9,487 nucleotides of DNA from Verrucomicrobia bacterium UBA3214 (GTDB lineage Bacteria > Verrucomicrobiota > Kiritimatiellia > RFP12 > UBA1067): the NCBI GenBank assembly GCA_002363575.1, contig DEWI01000037.1, positions 241-9,727 on the forward strand, read 5' to 3'. The position numbers and the translations under genes are program-made. Positions within the stretch are counted from its first letter, which is position 1, and each line of letters opens with the position of its first letter. Positions 1-6,716 of the stretch are shown piece by piece. Below the pieces are notes generated by a model that was not told the DNA's origin, made no database searches, and was given only the letters and a program-made list of their open reading frames with translations.

Positions 1-7
1 ATGTGCC

Positions 8-29
8 GCCCCTTCGGGGCTTTTTGTTT
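8..29 (+). terminator. Intrinsic terminator for a plus-strand gene left of the window
   Basis: A 5-bp GC stem (GCCCC at 8-12, GGGGC at 16-20) encloses the short loop TTC and is followed at once by TTTTTGTTT. This is the stem-plus-U-tract layout of a Rho-independent terminator on the plus strand. No plus-strand gene is visible inside the window, so it would end a transcript from beyond the left edge that converges on the minus-strand operon. Read on the minus strand the hairpin has no U-tract after it, so it is unlikely to stop that operon. Confidence 0.6.
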
Positions 30-147
30 CATACCACGCCCGTCTCCACCATTGTGCGGACGCGCCGGAGCCTAGGGACCTAGGAGCCGGGAGCGCAACC
101 ATGCCGTACCATGGCAACGGCGCTTACGGAGGGCGGGGGCGGGGCGG
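30..147. other. Intergenic stretch without a gene
   Basis: About 118 bases between the plus-strand terminator and the stop codon of the barrel-like protein. It holds a doubled CCTAGG (71-76 and 79-84), a weak inverted repeat CCATG/CATGG (99-103 and 110-114), and closely spaced G runs on the plus strand at 128-147, just past the minus-strand stop. None resembles a standard terminator for the minus-strand operon, and no coding potential was recognised. Confidence 0.5.
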
Positions 148-984
148 TCAGAAGTCGAATTCGAAGCCGATGCTGGCGATGGGGTAGTCGCACTTGGCGT
201 AGTAGGCGCTCTGGCGACGGACGGCGCGACGCGATTGTGAATTGATGATGTCGTACTGCCTGAAGCGCGCGAAGACGCGCAAGTTCACGGCGACACGCCA
301 AGTAAGCTTGAAGCCGGTGGTCATGGTGGCGAAGGCTCCGCCGAGGACGCGATCTTGCGGAATTCCGCCATAACGCGACTGGAAACGCCGGTTATCCATC
401 CAAACCGTCTCAATGAACGGCATCAGCGTCAAGTTTTCGACGAGGGCGAAAGAGCGCTGCAAACCGAAGCGGATGCGCGAGCGCGGGCTTGGCGCCACCA
501 TCCAGAGGCCGTTCACATACGGCGTGACGACGGGGTTTTCGAAGCTCTGGACATAGTGCCATCCCCAATCGCAGTTATGGCCGTTCTTGTAGCCGATCTG
601 CGGATTCCAGAGCGGGCCGGACTTCGTGCGGAGCACGACGCGATCGGCAATGCGCCAATCATAGCCGTAATACACCGCCGTCTCGAATTGATTGAAGTGC
701 TCGCGATGCACTTCGCGCTGGCTGTCGTGCAGCGAACTTATCGTCCAGAAATACCCGGAGAAATTGCCGGCGTCGTGCAAATCGACCAGCCATGTAGCCA
801 TCTGCACGGCGACAGGGCGCGTATCACCCAGCGTGCCGCCGGAAGACAGATAGCCGCTCGCGACCTCGTTGTAAAGCTGTCCGCGGAAAGCTGGCGGCTG
901 CGCCGCAGGCGCGGCGAAGACGCCGAGCGCGCCGGCCATCGCCAGGAAGCGACGCGCCGCGGCTATCGGGAAACGAGGAAACAC
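148..984 (-). CDS. Probable outer-membrane beta-barrel protein, family unknown
   Basis: A 278-residue exported protein of unrecognised family. Residues 1-28 look like a signal peptide: basic residues at 4 and 11-12, a hydrophobic core at about 13-25, and an AAPAAQ cleavage-like stretch. The rest is rich in alternating aromatic and polar residues (for example 102-110, 225-242 and 268-278), and it ends in FEFDF with a C-terminal Phe, as is typical of outer-membrane barrels recognised by the BAM complex. It has two cysteines, at about 138 and 265. The start is GTG with a modest AAGG six bases upstream. An internal ATG at codon 16 would remove the basic part of the signal and has no clear ribosome binding site. 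The gene lies 22 bases after the SGNH esterase gene and is probably co-transcribed with it. A porin, an envelope-anchored barrel or a structural barrel are all possible, and no transport substrate can be read from the sequence. Confidence 0.6.
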   Translation of the reverse strand: MFPRFPIAAARRFLAMAGALGVFAAPAAQPPAFRGQLYNEVASGYLSSGGTLGDTRPVAVQMATWLVDLHDAGNFSGYFWTISSLHDSQREVHREHFNQFETAVYYGYDWRIADRVVLRTKSGPLWNPQIGYKNGHNCDWGWHYVQSFENPVVTPYVNGLWMVAPSPRSRIRFGLQRSFALVENLTLMPFIETVWMDNRRFQSRYGGIPQDRVLGGAFATMTTGFKLTWRVAVNLRVFARFRQYDIINSQSRRAVRRQSAYYAKCDYPIASIGFEFDF

Positions 985-1006
985 TTGTCGCCTTGCAATG
1001 CGGTTT

Positions 1007-2155
1007 TCACAAGCCGAGCGCGGTTTTCACGGCCGCTCCAAAGCCTTTCGCCATGGCCGCCATGCCATAGTCGTTCGGATGCACGCCATCGACCGTGCCC
1101 TCGAAGTCGTCGCAATACAAGCGCTCCTTGGGGAGATATACGAGGTTCTTCCAGCCTTCCGCGACGAGCTTCTCGTAAAGCCTGCGAATATACCTGTCCT
1201 GGCTGTTGGGTTCGCGGCAGAAGACATCGCAGCGCTCGGCCATGACGATCGGGACATCCGGGCGCTTCGCGCGCAGATTCCTGATGAACGGCTCGTAATT
1301 CAGATCGACATCGCGCCCGCGGCGGCTTTTCACATCCTTCGCGCGCGACATGCCCATGTTCCAGAGGCAGTCGAGGACGTAGCAGCTGGCGTCGATCGAC
1401 GCGAGATGCTCGCTCATTTCGAACTCCATGACGCCGGAGCCGGAAAAGCCGAAATTCACTACCGGGACGTCAAGCTCGCGCCCGACGATATTGACGAACG
1501 ACATTCCCGGGCGCGACGCGCAGCCGCCCTGGGTGATCGACGTACCGTAGAACACGACAGGCTTGACGACGCCGTTCTTGCGCGGCGGCATCGCCGTGAC
1601 TTTGGAGCCGTCGAGAACGCCAAGCTCGAAAGATTTCAGACCGTTGTAAAGCGGGAGATTCACGAGGCACGGCTCGCCGGGCTTCCACGGAATCTCCAAA
1701 TCGCCGCCGGAAGCCCTCTTTATGCGCCCGGTGGCGACATAGCGCCATTTGCCCAGCCCCTTGTCGAACCGATAGACGTCTATGCCGCTCACGCCGGTGG
1801 AAGGCATGTGATCCATCGAAAGGCTGCCGGAATACGGAATCCATTTGAACGCCAGGCGCTTGGAATCGGTGACGAATCTGAACTGCATTCCGGAGGTAGT
1901 GTGCCTTTTCGCCCTCACGCCGCCGTTTACATTCGTCGTGACAGTGTCAGGGATGCGGTCGTACCAGGCCTCGACATTGTCAAACGCCCTGCCCTCGATA
2001 GGGAGATTCCTGCCGTCGATCCAAGTAAAGCCATTCGTGGAAGCGATGCCTGCAATGGCCATGTTCTTGTCCCACTTGGCGTACTCATTCTGCTGCGCGG
2101 CGCGGCAAACGAGCATGGTGAATGCAATCGCGACGCCGAAAACGATCTTTTTCAT
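1007..2155 (-). CDS. Secreted SGNH/GDSL-family esterase (PF14607 + PF14606 type)
   Basis: A 382-residue hydrolase with a signal peptide (MKK start, hydrophobic to about residue 19). The N-terminal beta-rich part (about 25-185) contains GIDVYR at 124-129, matching the GxDLY signature of the domain found at the N-terminus of SGNH-type esterases. The C-terminal part is the alpha/beta SGNH hydrolase: nucleophile motif GTSITQ at 204-209 (Ser206), the glycine-rich block FGFSGSG at 235-241, DCLWN at 262-266 supplying the Asn of block III, and DGVHPND at 356-362 supplying the Asp/His pair (Asp356, His359). All catalytic positions are present. Family members deacylate carbohydrates or other esters, but the substrate here is unknown. 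The ATG start is preceded by AAAGGAAAAAGGAA, a strong purine-rich ribosome binding site. It lies 46 bases after the EEP gene and 22 bases before the barrel-like gene, and probably belongs to the same transcript. Confidence 0.88.
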   Translation of the reverse strand: MKKIVFGVAIAFTMLVCRAAQQNEYAKWDKNMAIAGIASTNGFTWIDGRNLPIEGRAFDNVEAWYDRIPDTVTTNVNGGVRAKRHTTSGMQFRFVTDSKRLAFKWIPYSGSLSMDHMPSTGVSGIDVYRFDKGLGKWRYVATGRIKRASGGDLEIPWKPGEPCLVNLPLYNGLKSFELGVLDGSKVTAMPPRKNGVVKPVVFYGTSITQGGCASRPGMSFVNIVGRELDVPVVNFGFSGSGVMEFEMSEHLASIDASCYVLDCLWNMGMSRAKDVKSRRGRDVDLNYEPFIRNLRAKRPDVPIVMAERCDVFCREPNSQDRYIRRLYEKLVAEGWKNLVYLPKERLYCDDFEGTVDGVHPNDYGMAAMAKGFGAAVKTALGL

Positions 2156-2201
2156 TTCCTTTTTCCTTTATCTAGAGTTTATCGAAATCTGCAAGCGGCA
2201 A

Positions 2202-2984
2202 TCATTCAACCTTGAGCGCGACTGCGACTGCGACAGGGAAATGATCGGATGTCGTCGCATCCGGCACGACAAACGCCTCCTTGACAGCGAACGCGGCGGC
2301 GTGCGCGGTATCCACGGCGATATAGTCGATGCAAAACTCGCTGTCCGGCGGATGCTTCTTGAACACATGGAGAGTGCGACACTTCTGCGGAGAAAGGATC
2401 GTCATGAATTCGGACATCGCCGCGAGCGGCTTGGAGTCTGGCTTGGCGTTCCAGTCTCCGGTGAGGAAGACCGGCTTCGAGGCCGCGCGCTTCTCCACGG
2501 CCTCGCGAATGATCGCGACGGCCTTCAGGCGGTTTTCCTCCTGGAGCGCGAGGTGGGTGGTGCAAACCCAATAATCGGGGAACTCGCAAAGGAGGAGCAC
2601 GCGCTTCTCGTTTTTTCCGGGAAGCGGGATGCGCTCCACGGAAAGCGGTTTTTCCTTCGAAAGCAGCGCTACGCCGTATTCGCCGCCTCTGTTGGGAATC
2701 GCCTTTGCGAACGTGGCATGCATGCCGAGCTGCCTGGCAAGCTCCGCGGCCTGGTCAAGCCTCTTCGAGCGCGATGTGGCGCGATCGACTTCCTGAAGGC
2801 CGGCGAAGTCGGGGGCGGTGCGCTTTATCGCCGCGGCCGTGCGCGAAATGTCGATGGTCTTGTCCGCGCCTTCGCAGTGGTAGATATTATAGCTCAGGAT
2901 GCGGAGTTCGCGCTCCGCAGGCGCCGCGCACGCGCAGAACCCCGCGAACGCTGCGGCTATCGCCACAATCGTTTCTTTCTTCAT
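2202..2984 (-). CDS. Secreted endonuclease/exonuclease/phosphatase (EEP) family protein
   Basis: A 260-residue metal-dependent phosphodiesterase or phosphomonoesterase of the EEP fold. A signal peptide spans about residues 1-21 (MKK, then an Ala-rich core ending in CACAAP). The EEP signature is complete: SYNIYH at 31-36 (Asn33), LQEVD at 63-67 (Glu65, metal ligand), TTH at 142-144, GDWNA at 176-180 (Asp177, Asn179), IDYI at 219-222, and SDH at 246-248 (His248, general base). The family includes nucleases, sphingomyelinases and inositol-phosphate phosphatases, and the sequence does not distinguish between them. The reading frame extends upstream to a GTG at 3044, but that extension runs through a perfect TATAAT promoter element. 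The ATG at 2984 starts the signal peptide and has GGAGAGAG about nine bases upstream, so it is preferred. It is the first gene of a likely EEP-SGNH-barrel transcript. Confidence 0.88.
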   Translation of the reverse strand: MKKETIVAIAAAFAGFCACAAPAERELRILSYNIYHCEGADKTIDISRTAAAIKRTAPDFAGLQEVDRATSRSKRLDQAAELARQLGMHATFAKAIPNRGGEYGVALLSKEKPLSVERIPLPGKNEKRVLLLCEFPDYWVCTTHLALQEENRLKAVAIIREAVEKRAASKPVFLTGDWNAKPDSKPLAAMSEFMTILSPQKCRTLHVFKKHPPDSEFCIDYIAVDTAHAAAFAVKEAFVVPDATTSDHFPVAVAVALKVE

Positions 2985-3020
2985 GGTCCAACTCTCTCCG
3001 GATCGATCTCCACGGGAGTA

Positions 3021-3035
3021 ATTATACCATATTCC
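3021..3035 (-). promoter_or_regulatory. Extended -10 promoter for the EEP-SGNH-barrel operon
   Basis: On the minus strand this reads GGAATATGGTATAAT. It contains a perfect TATAAT hexamer (3026 down to 3021) preceded by TGG, the TGn extension that lets sigma-70 promoters work without a good -35. No TTGACA-like hexamer is seen about 17 bases upstream. Transcription would begin near 3014, giving a leader of about 30 bases that carries the EEP ribosome binding site. The same 15 bases occur upstream of pheS at 8841-8855. Confidence 0.75.
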
Positions 3036-3036
3036 G

Positions 3037-3053
3037 GCGCGCACGGAGCGCGC
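3037..3053. repeat. Inverted repeat covering the -35 position of the EEP promoter
   Basis: A perfect 6-bp inverted repeat, GCGCGC at 3037-3042 and GCGCGC at 3048-3053, with spacer ACGGA. It directly abuts the extended -10 on its upstream side and spans where a -35 box would lie. It could be a protein binding site, part of the upstream gene's transcript end, or a by-product of GC-rich composition. Confidence 0.35.
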
Positions 3054-3062
3054 GACACCGCG

Positions 3063-3089
3063 AAAACTTGTCCGCCGGCGACTCGCCGG
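3063..3089 (-). terminator. Weak terminator-like hairpin after the DUF3472 gene
   Basis: On the minus strand, CCGGCG and CGCCGG form a 6-bp stem with loop AGT (3089-3075), followed after an eight-base spacer by TTTT (3066-3063). A longer alternative stem can form with a second GCCGGCG just upstream. The U-tract is short and displaced, so at best it is a partial terminator between DUF3472 and the EEP promoter. Confidence 0.35.
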
Positions 3090-3107
3090 TCTGGCGCCGG
3101 CGCGACG

Positions 3108-3929
3108 TCAAAACGCGAAGCGCGTATCGAGGCGCGCATTGGCGTTTGCAGTCGCGCCGCCGGTAGCGAGGAACGCGCCGCCATCGCCGGTCGCGCCGGC
3201 GTCGATATTGTTCGCCGGGGTGTCGTCGGCAGTGAATCTCGCCTCGCTGGCGACGACCCAATCGCCGCCCTTCCCGCGCGTCTTCACATCGCGGAATTCG
3301 GCGCGCCTGGCGAGCGCGGCGCTCGCGCCGTTGCGCCAGAAATCCTCTATAAACGAATAGACGCCGCCGACGCAGCGCAAGGCAGGATCGCGGCAGACAG
3401 TGGAAATGGCGGCGATCCTGCGCCATTGGCCGCGATTGACTTTGACGCTGCAATCGAAAACGACGCGCTCGTCGCCGTCGGGCGCGGCGTCTATGCGGAT
3501 CGTGATATCGTCGCCCGTCTTCCAATCCAAATCCGTCAGCGTGCGCATGCCCGTCCCCTCGCCCTCGAAACGCCTGGTTTCGACGCCTTCCGCGGCGAAT
3601 TTCACGCGCGCCCGCCGGTCGAGCGCGACATCCTCCTTTTTCGCCTTGAGGTCGAGCGGATTGCCAGGCTCCCAGACGGAAAAAATGAAAACCTTGCGTC
3701 CGTTGATATCCTGAACGCCGCAATACCCGGATTTCCAGCCGAGCGCCATATAATAGGAATTCGTCTGCGCCTCCAGCACTCTGACGGAAACCATAGCGGA
3801 GACAGGCGCTTCGGCCTGCGGATGATACAAAAGATGGACGCTGCGCGCCTGCCGGGGCACGGCGGGCGCGCCGAACGCCTGCACCGCCGCGAAAAGCTGC
3901 ACAAGCGCGATTATGGCGTATCTGGACAT
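3108..3929 (-). CDS. Secreted DUF3472-domain protein
   Basis: A 273-residue protein with an N-terminal signal sequence (about residues 1-21). It matches the DUF3472 pattern along its length: YYMALGWKSGYCGVQD at 59-74, FIFSVWEPGNP at 81-91, TRRFEGEGTG at 118-127, a WKTGD turn at 136-140, YSFIEDFWRNG at 191-201, and a closing segment with GDWVVASEARFTADDTP at 222-238 and a Gly-rich stretch near the end. The molecular function of DUF3472 is not established. Members are exported and are common in polysaccharide-degrading Bacteroidota and PVC bacteria, which fits the secreted esterase nearby. The ATG lies 64 bases after the murG stop. A purine-rich AAAGGG sits ten bases upstream, inside an imperfect palindrome (3935-3945). 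The gene may be read through from murG, since no good promoter was seen in the gap. Confidence 0.85.
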   Translation of the reverse strand: MSRYAIIALVQLFAAVQAFGAPAVPRQARSVHLLYHPQAEAPVSAMVSVRVLEAQTNSYYMALGWKSGYCGVQDINGRKVFIFSVWEPGNPLDLKAKKEDVALDRRARVKFAAEGVETRRFEGEGTGMRTLTDLDWKTGDDITIRIDAAPDGDERVVFDCSVKVNRGQWRRIAAISTVCRDPALRCVGGVYSFIEDFWRNGASAALARRAEFRDVKTRGKGGDWVVASEARFTADDTPANNIDAGATGDGGAFLATGGATANANARLDTRFAF

Positions 3930-3993
3930 GCGTCAAAGGCCCTTTCGTCTTCGCTGTTCAAAGGCGGACGCCGGCGGCGCCGCGGGCGGCGCG

Positions 3994-5067
3994 CTAGCGC
4001 GCCATGGATTCGACCAGATCGGCGACGCGGCGCGCCGCATCCGGGACCGCGAGGCTGCGGATGTGCGAAGCCATCCTGGCAAGCCGCGCGGGATTATCGA
4101 ACTTCTCTATAATGTAGCGCGCGAGCGCGCGGGAGTTCAATCTCGCCTGTATGCCTTCGTCGGCGGCGCCGGCGGACGCAAATGCGTCGGCATTCCAATG
4201 CTGGTGGTCGCGAAGCGCGCTGGGCAGCGGTATCAGCAGCGCGGGCTTCCCGCACGCCGCCAGCTCGAAGCACGTGGAAGCGCCGGCGCGCGCAATCACG
4301 AGATCGGCGGAAGCGAAAGCATCCGCCATCTCCTTCTCGAAGCCATGGACGCGCGCGGGGATCGCGGCTTGCGCGTATGTCGCCATCACCGCGCCTTCGT
4401 CCTTCAATCCCGTCTGATGGATGACGTAGAGACGCTTGCCGGCGCCATCGCCGCGGCGATCCAGCTCCTCCTTTACGAGGACAAGCGCCTCGCTGGCGAG
4501 GCAATTCACCATGTGCGCGCCCTGGCTGCCGCCGGTGATGAAAACCGTGAACGAATCCGGAGGGATGAAATCGAACCGCTTGCCCTGGTCGATCCCTTTG
4601 CGCACGGGAAGGCCGGTAAGGACCGTCTTGGAAGAGCGCAGATGATTCGCCGTCACCGCGAAGCTGATCGCAATCGCCTTTGCATGGCGCGAAAGGAAAT
4701 CCACCGCCCTTCCGGGCACGGTGTTCGCTTCGTGCAAGACGACAGGCACGCCGTAGGCGCGCGCCGCCAGCACCGGCGGCAGCGACGAATAGCTCCCCAT
4801 CGCGAGCAGCACGTCGGGACGCTCGCGGCGCATTTCGCGCTTGCAGCGGAATATCGACGCGAGAATGCCGAAAGCGTTCTTGAAGGAAAGCTGGCGCGCG
4901 TGCGTGGAGAAGCATTTGCCGTCCCACGAACGCATCACGCTGGATTCCACATCGCGGCCCGATTCCCAGACCGTGACATCGTGACCGCGCGAACGAAGCT
5001 CTTCGGCCACGGCAAGGCCGGGGAAGGCGTGGCCGCCCGTACCGCCGCATGCTACGACAATCTTCAT
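3994..5067 (-). CDS. murG: UDP-GlcNAc:undecaprenyl-PP-MurNAc-pentapeptide GlcNAc transferase (MurG)
   Basis: A 357-residue GT28 glycosyltransferase, the usual MurG length. It adds GlcNAc to lipid I to make lipid II at the inner face of the cytoplasmic membrane, the last cytoplasmic step of peptidoglycan precursor synthesis. Visible motifs are the N-terminal glycine loop GGTGGH at 8-13 with FPG after it, HEAN at 112-115 (HEQN in E. coli), GLPVR at 152-156 (usually GNPVR), the second glycine loop GGSQGA at 179-184, the donor-binding AGASTCFELAACGKPALLIP at 261-280 with Glu268, and LPSALRDHQHWNA at 281-293 with Gln289. The frame is open far upstream, but the ATG at 5067 begins exactly at the MKIVVACGGTGG start, has AAAGGGA just upstream, and overlaps the preceding stop as TAATG, indicating translational coupling. 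No other mur or fts gene is visible, so it lies outside a classical dcw cluster here. Confidence 0.96.
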   Translation of the reverse strand: MKIVVACGGTGGHAFPGLAVAEELRSRGHDVTVWESGRDVESSVMRSWDGKCFSTHARQLSFKNAFGILASIFRCKREMRRERPDVLLAMGSYSSLPPVLAARAYGVPVVLHEANTVPGRAVDFLSRHAKAIAISFAVTANHLRSSKTVLTGLPVRKGIDQGKRFDFIPPDSFTVFITGGSQGAHMVNCLASEALVLVKEELDRRGDGAGKRLYVIHQTGLKDEGAVMATYAQAAIPARVHGFEKEMADAFASADLVIARAGASTCFELAACGKPALLIPLPSALRDHQHWNADAFASAGAADEGIQARLNSRALARYIIEKFDNPARLARMASHIRSLAVPDAARRVADLVESMAR

Positions 5068-6584
5068 TACCAATCCCTTTCGTTTGGAGGAAGGACCGCG
5101 CGCCGCATGCGCCGTTTCTTCTCTTCCTCGTGCTCGTCCGTGCGCTCCTGCGCCTTCTTCAGCATCGCCTCGATTTCCTCGTCCTCCGGAGACTTCTTCC
5201 CGTCGCCGGAATCCTTGGCGGCCGGTTCTTCCTTCTGCTCCGGCTGCTGCTCCGGAGCGCGCCCGAGGTCTTCCTGCGACTTGTCGTCGCCGCCATCTGG
5301 CTTGTCCTGGCCCTGCCCGGGATCCTGCTGCGGATTCGACTCGCCGCCCTGCGGCTGGCCGGATTGCCCGGACTGCGAACCGCCTTTGTTCTTCGGCATC
5401 AGCTCGGCGATCTGGCGGATTATTTCCATCGCCTCTTCCTGCTTGGGAGGGAGAATCTCCTTCACGCATTCGAGCTGAAGCTTCTCCAGCTGCGTGGAGA
5501 GCGAGGAAATCTGCGCCTGCTGCTCTGCGGTGAACGGCGGCATGTTGGTATCCGCCGCCGCCTGCCGCTCGTATTGCTGCGCCCACATCGGGAACTTCTG
5601 CCTGAATGCGCGAGTGTAGTCCAGTGCATCCTTCTGCCAATCGTTTCCATTGACCGTCTCGACATCCTGCCAGGCGTTGGATTGGGCTATAGCATCCTGC
5701 GCAAGCGCCGCGTCGGGCATCGCGACGAGCTTGTGGAAGCGCGAGAAATCGTGCTCGGCGTCGGCTAGCGCCTCGAAAGCGCCGTCTTCCATATCGCCAA
5801 GGGCGCGCGCAGCGGCGAGGCAACGCTCGCGCGCCGTCTCGGTCTGCATGATCGTGCCTGCCGCCTCCGCCTCGTTGGTGATAGACTGCGCGATCAATTC
5901 CTTCAAAGGAATCCACATGTCGGCAAGGCGGGAGGCGCGCGAGGAAAGCGCGTCCGCTTTCGCAACAGCCGTCGCCGCATTGTTCGTGCGGTAGGTGGTG
6001 GATTCGGCGAGCAGCGCGCGTGCGTCGTCGCGCCCTGCGAGCATCATCGCGCCCTTGTCGCTGTTCTTCGTCTTCTCTAGAATATCATTGATCCGCTTCG
6101 TCTCGCGAAGCTCCGGAAGCGAGGCGACGGCGCGGGCGAAATTCCGCCGCGCTCGCGCATCTTCCGGAGCGGCGTAAAGCGCCTTCTGCGCGGCGTAAGC
6201 GGCTTCTTCGAGGCTGGCGAGAGCGCTGCCGCTCCCCGCCTCGCTGCGCGACGAATCGTATGCCAGCGAAGCGATGATTTCGGCCGCGCGCGCGCCGTAC
6301 TCCTTCGAAGCCATGAGCGGGCGCAGCAGGCGAACGGCATTCGTCGCGTCGTGCGCGCGAAACGCATCCACTCCGAGATTCCAAATTTCGGTGTCGCTCA
6401 AATCCGGGGAAGGCGAGGCCGCCTCCGCGGAAGGCTCTTGCTGCGTCGCGGAAGGCGCGGGTTCCCGCGCCGCCGCCGGTTCCTCTGCAGGGGATTGCGG
6501 CGCCGCTTCCTGCGCGGATGGCGCGGCAAGCGCGGCATGCGCCGCCAGCGCGAAGAAAAACATTATCGTATTCGCCGGTTTCAT
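5067..6584 (-). CDS. BatC-like TPR-containing periplasmic protein
   Basis: A 505-residue exported protein: signal peptide at about 1-21, a Pro/Ala/Glu-rich linker at 22-62, a helical TPR-like region from about 63 (TEIWNLGVDAFRAHDATNAV) through roughly 390, then a low-complexity Gly/Gln/Pro/Asp/Lys segment at about 400-465, and a charged tail with IEAMLKKAQERTDEHEEEKK at 471-490 ending in NERDW. The TPR region followed by a Q/P-rich linker and a tail ending ML..A....E..K...DW resembles BatC-type and BatB-fused TPR proteins of the Bacteroides aerotolerance (Bat) operons, which usually accompany MoxR ATPases and von Willebrand A proteins. None of those partners is visible here. The stop overlaps the murG start as TAATG. 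The ATG has only a weak AAAGAG upstream. The Bat assignment rests on architecture and tail pattern; a generic TPR envelope protein remains possible. Confidence 0.6.
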   Translation of the reverse strand: MKPANTIMFFFALAAHAALAAPSAQEAAPQSPAEEPAAAREPAPSATQQEPSAEAASPSPDLSDTEIWNLGVDAFRAHDATNAVRLLRPLMASKEYGARAAEIIASLAYDSSRSEAGSGSALASLEEAAYAAQKALYAAPEDARARRNFARAVASLPELRETKRINDILEKTKNSDKGAMMLAGRDDARALLAESTTYRTNNAATAVAKADALSSRASRLADMWIPLKELIAQSITNEAEAAGTIMQTETARERCLAAARALGDMEDGAFEALADAEHDFSRFHKLVAMPDAALAQDAIAQSNAWQDVETVNGNDWQKDALDYTRAFRQKFPMWAQQYERQAAADTNMPPFTAEQQAQISSLSTQLEKLQLECVKEILPPKQEEAMEIIRQIAELMPKNKGGSQSGQSGQPQGGESNPQQDPGQGQDKPDGGDDKSQEDLGRAPEQQPEQKEEPAAKDSGDGKKSPEDEEIEAMLKKAQERTDEHEEEKKRRMRRAVLPPNERDW

Positions 6585-6627
6585 TGCTCTTTGCGTTTTA
6601 CGATCAGCCGTTTGAATTGCCTTGCGC

Positions 6628-6642
6628 GGCGGATTGGCCGCC
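6628..6642. repeat. Small inverted repeat in the corA to BatC-like gap
   Basis: GGCGG and CCGCC flank ATTGG within the 132-base gap between the corA stop and the next start. No T-tract follows on either strand, so it is not a standard terminator. No convincing promoter was found in the rest of the gap. Confidence 0.2.
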
Positions 6643-6716
6643 TCGCTTTGCCAGACTCGAAATCCCGCCGCCTTGCGGACGCCGCGCCGGCTGCGGATGC
6701 GCGGCGCCTTGACGCC

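Noticed and set aside
30..45. TGGTATGAA on the minus strand, resembling the shared promoter element
   Set aside because: It matches only part of the element and would drive transcription out of the window, with no gene visible to support it.
71..84. Two CCTAGG copies separated by GA
   Set aside because: The two-base spacer cannot form a useful hairpin, there is no T-tract, and no mobile element or att-like partner was seen.
128..147. Closely spaced G runs that could form a G-quadruplex on the plus strand
   Set aside because: The runs are 2, 3, 5, 4 and 2 long, so four runs of three are not available, and the minus-strand transcript would be C-rich there.
2884..2891. TATAAT on the minus strand inside the EEP gene
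   Set aside because: It is produced by the conserved codons of the SYNIY motif and lies just after the gene's own start, so it is not a convincing promoter.
2985..3044. A longer EEP protein starting at GTG 3044
   Set aside because: The extra 20 codons run through the TATAAT promoter, and the ATG at 2984 starts a proper signal peptide behind a good ribosome site.
1845..4112. A 755-codon open frame on the plus strand, and others at 355-1245, 998-2215 and 3913-5478
   Set aside because: They lie antisense to genes with clear motifs, are rich in Arg, Ala and Gly with no recognisable domain, and arise because GC-rich sequence has few stop codons.
5068..5916. A longer MurG extending up to 5916
   Set aside because: The extension is a shadow of the BatC-like gene in another frame; MurG homology begins exactly at 5067.
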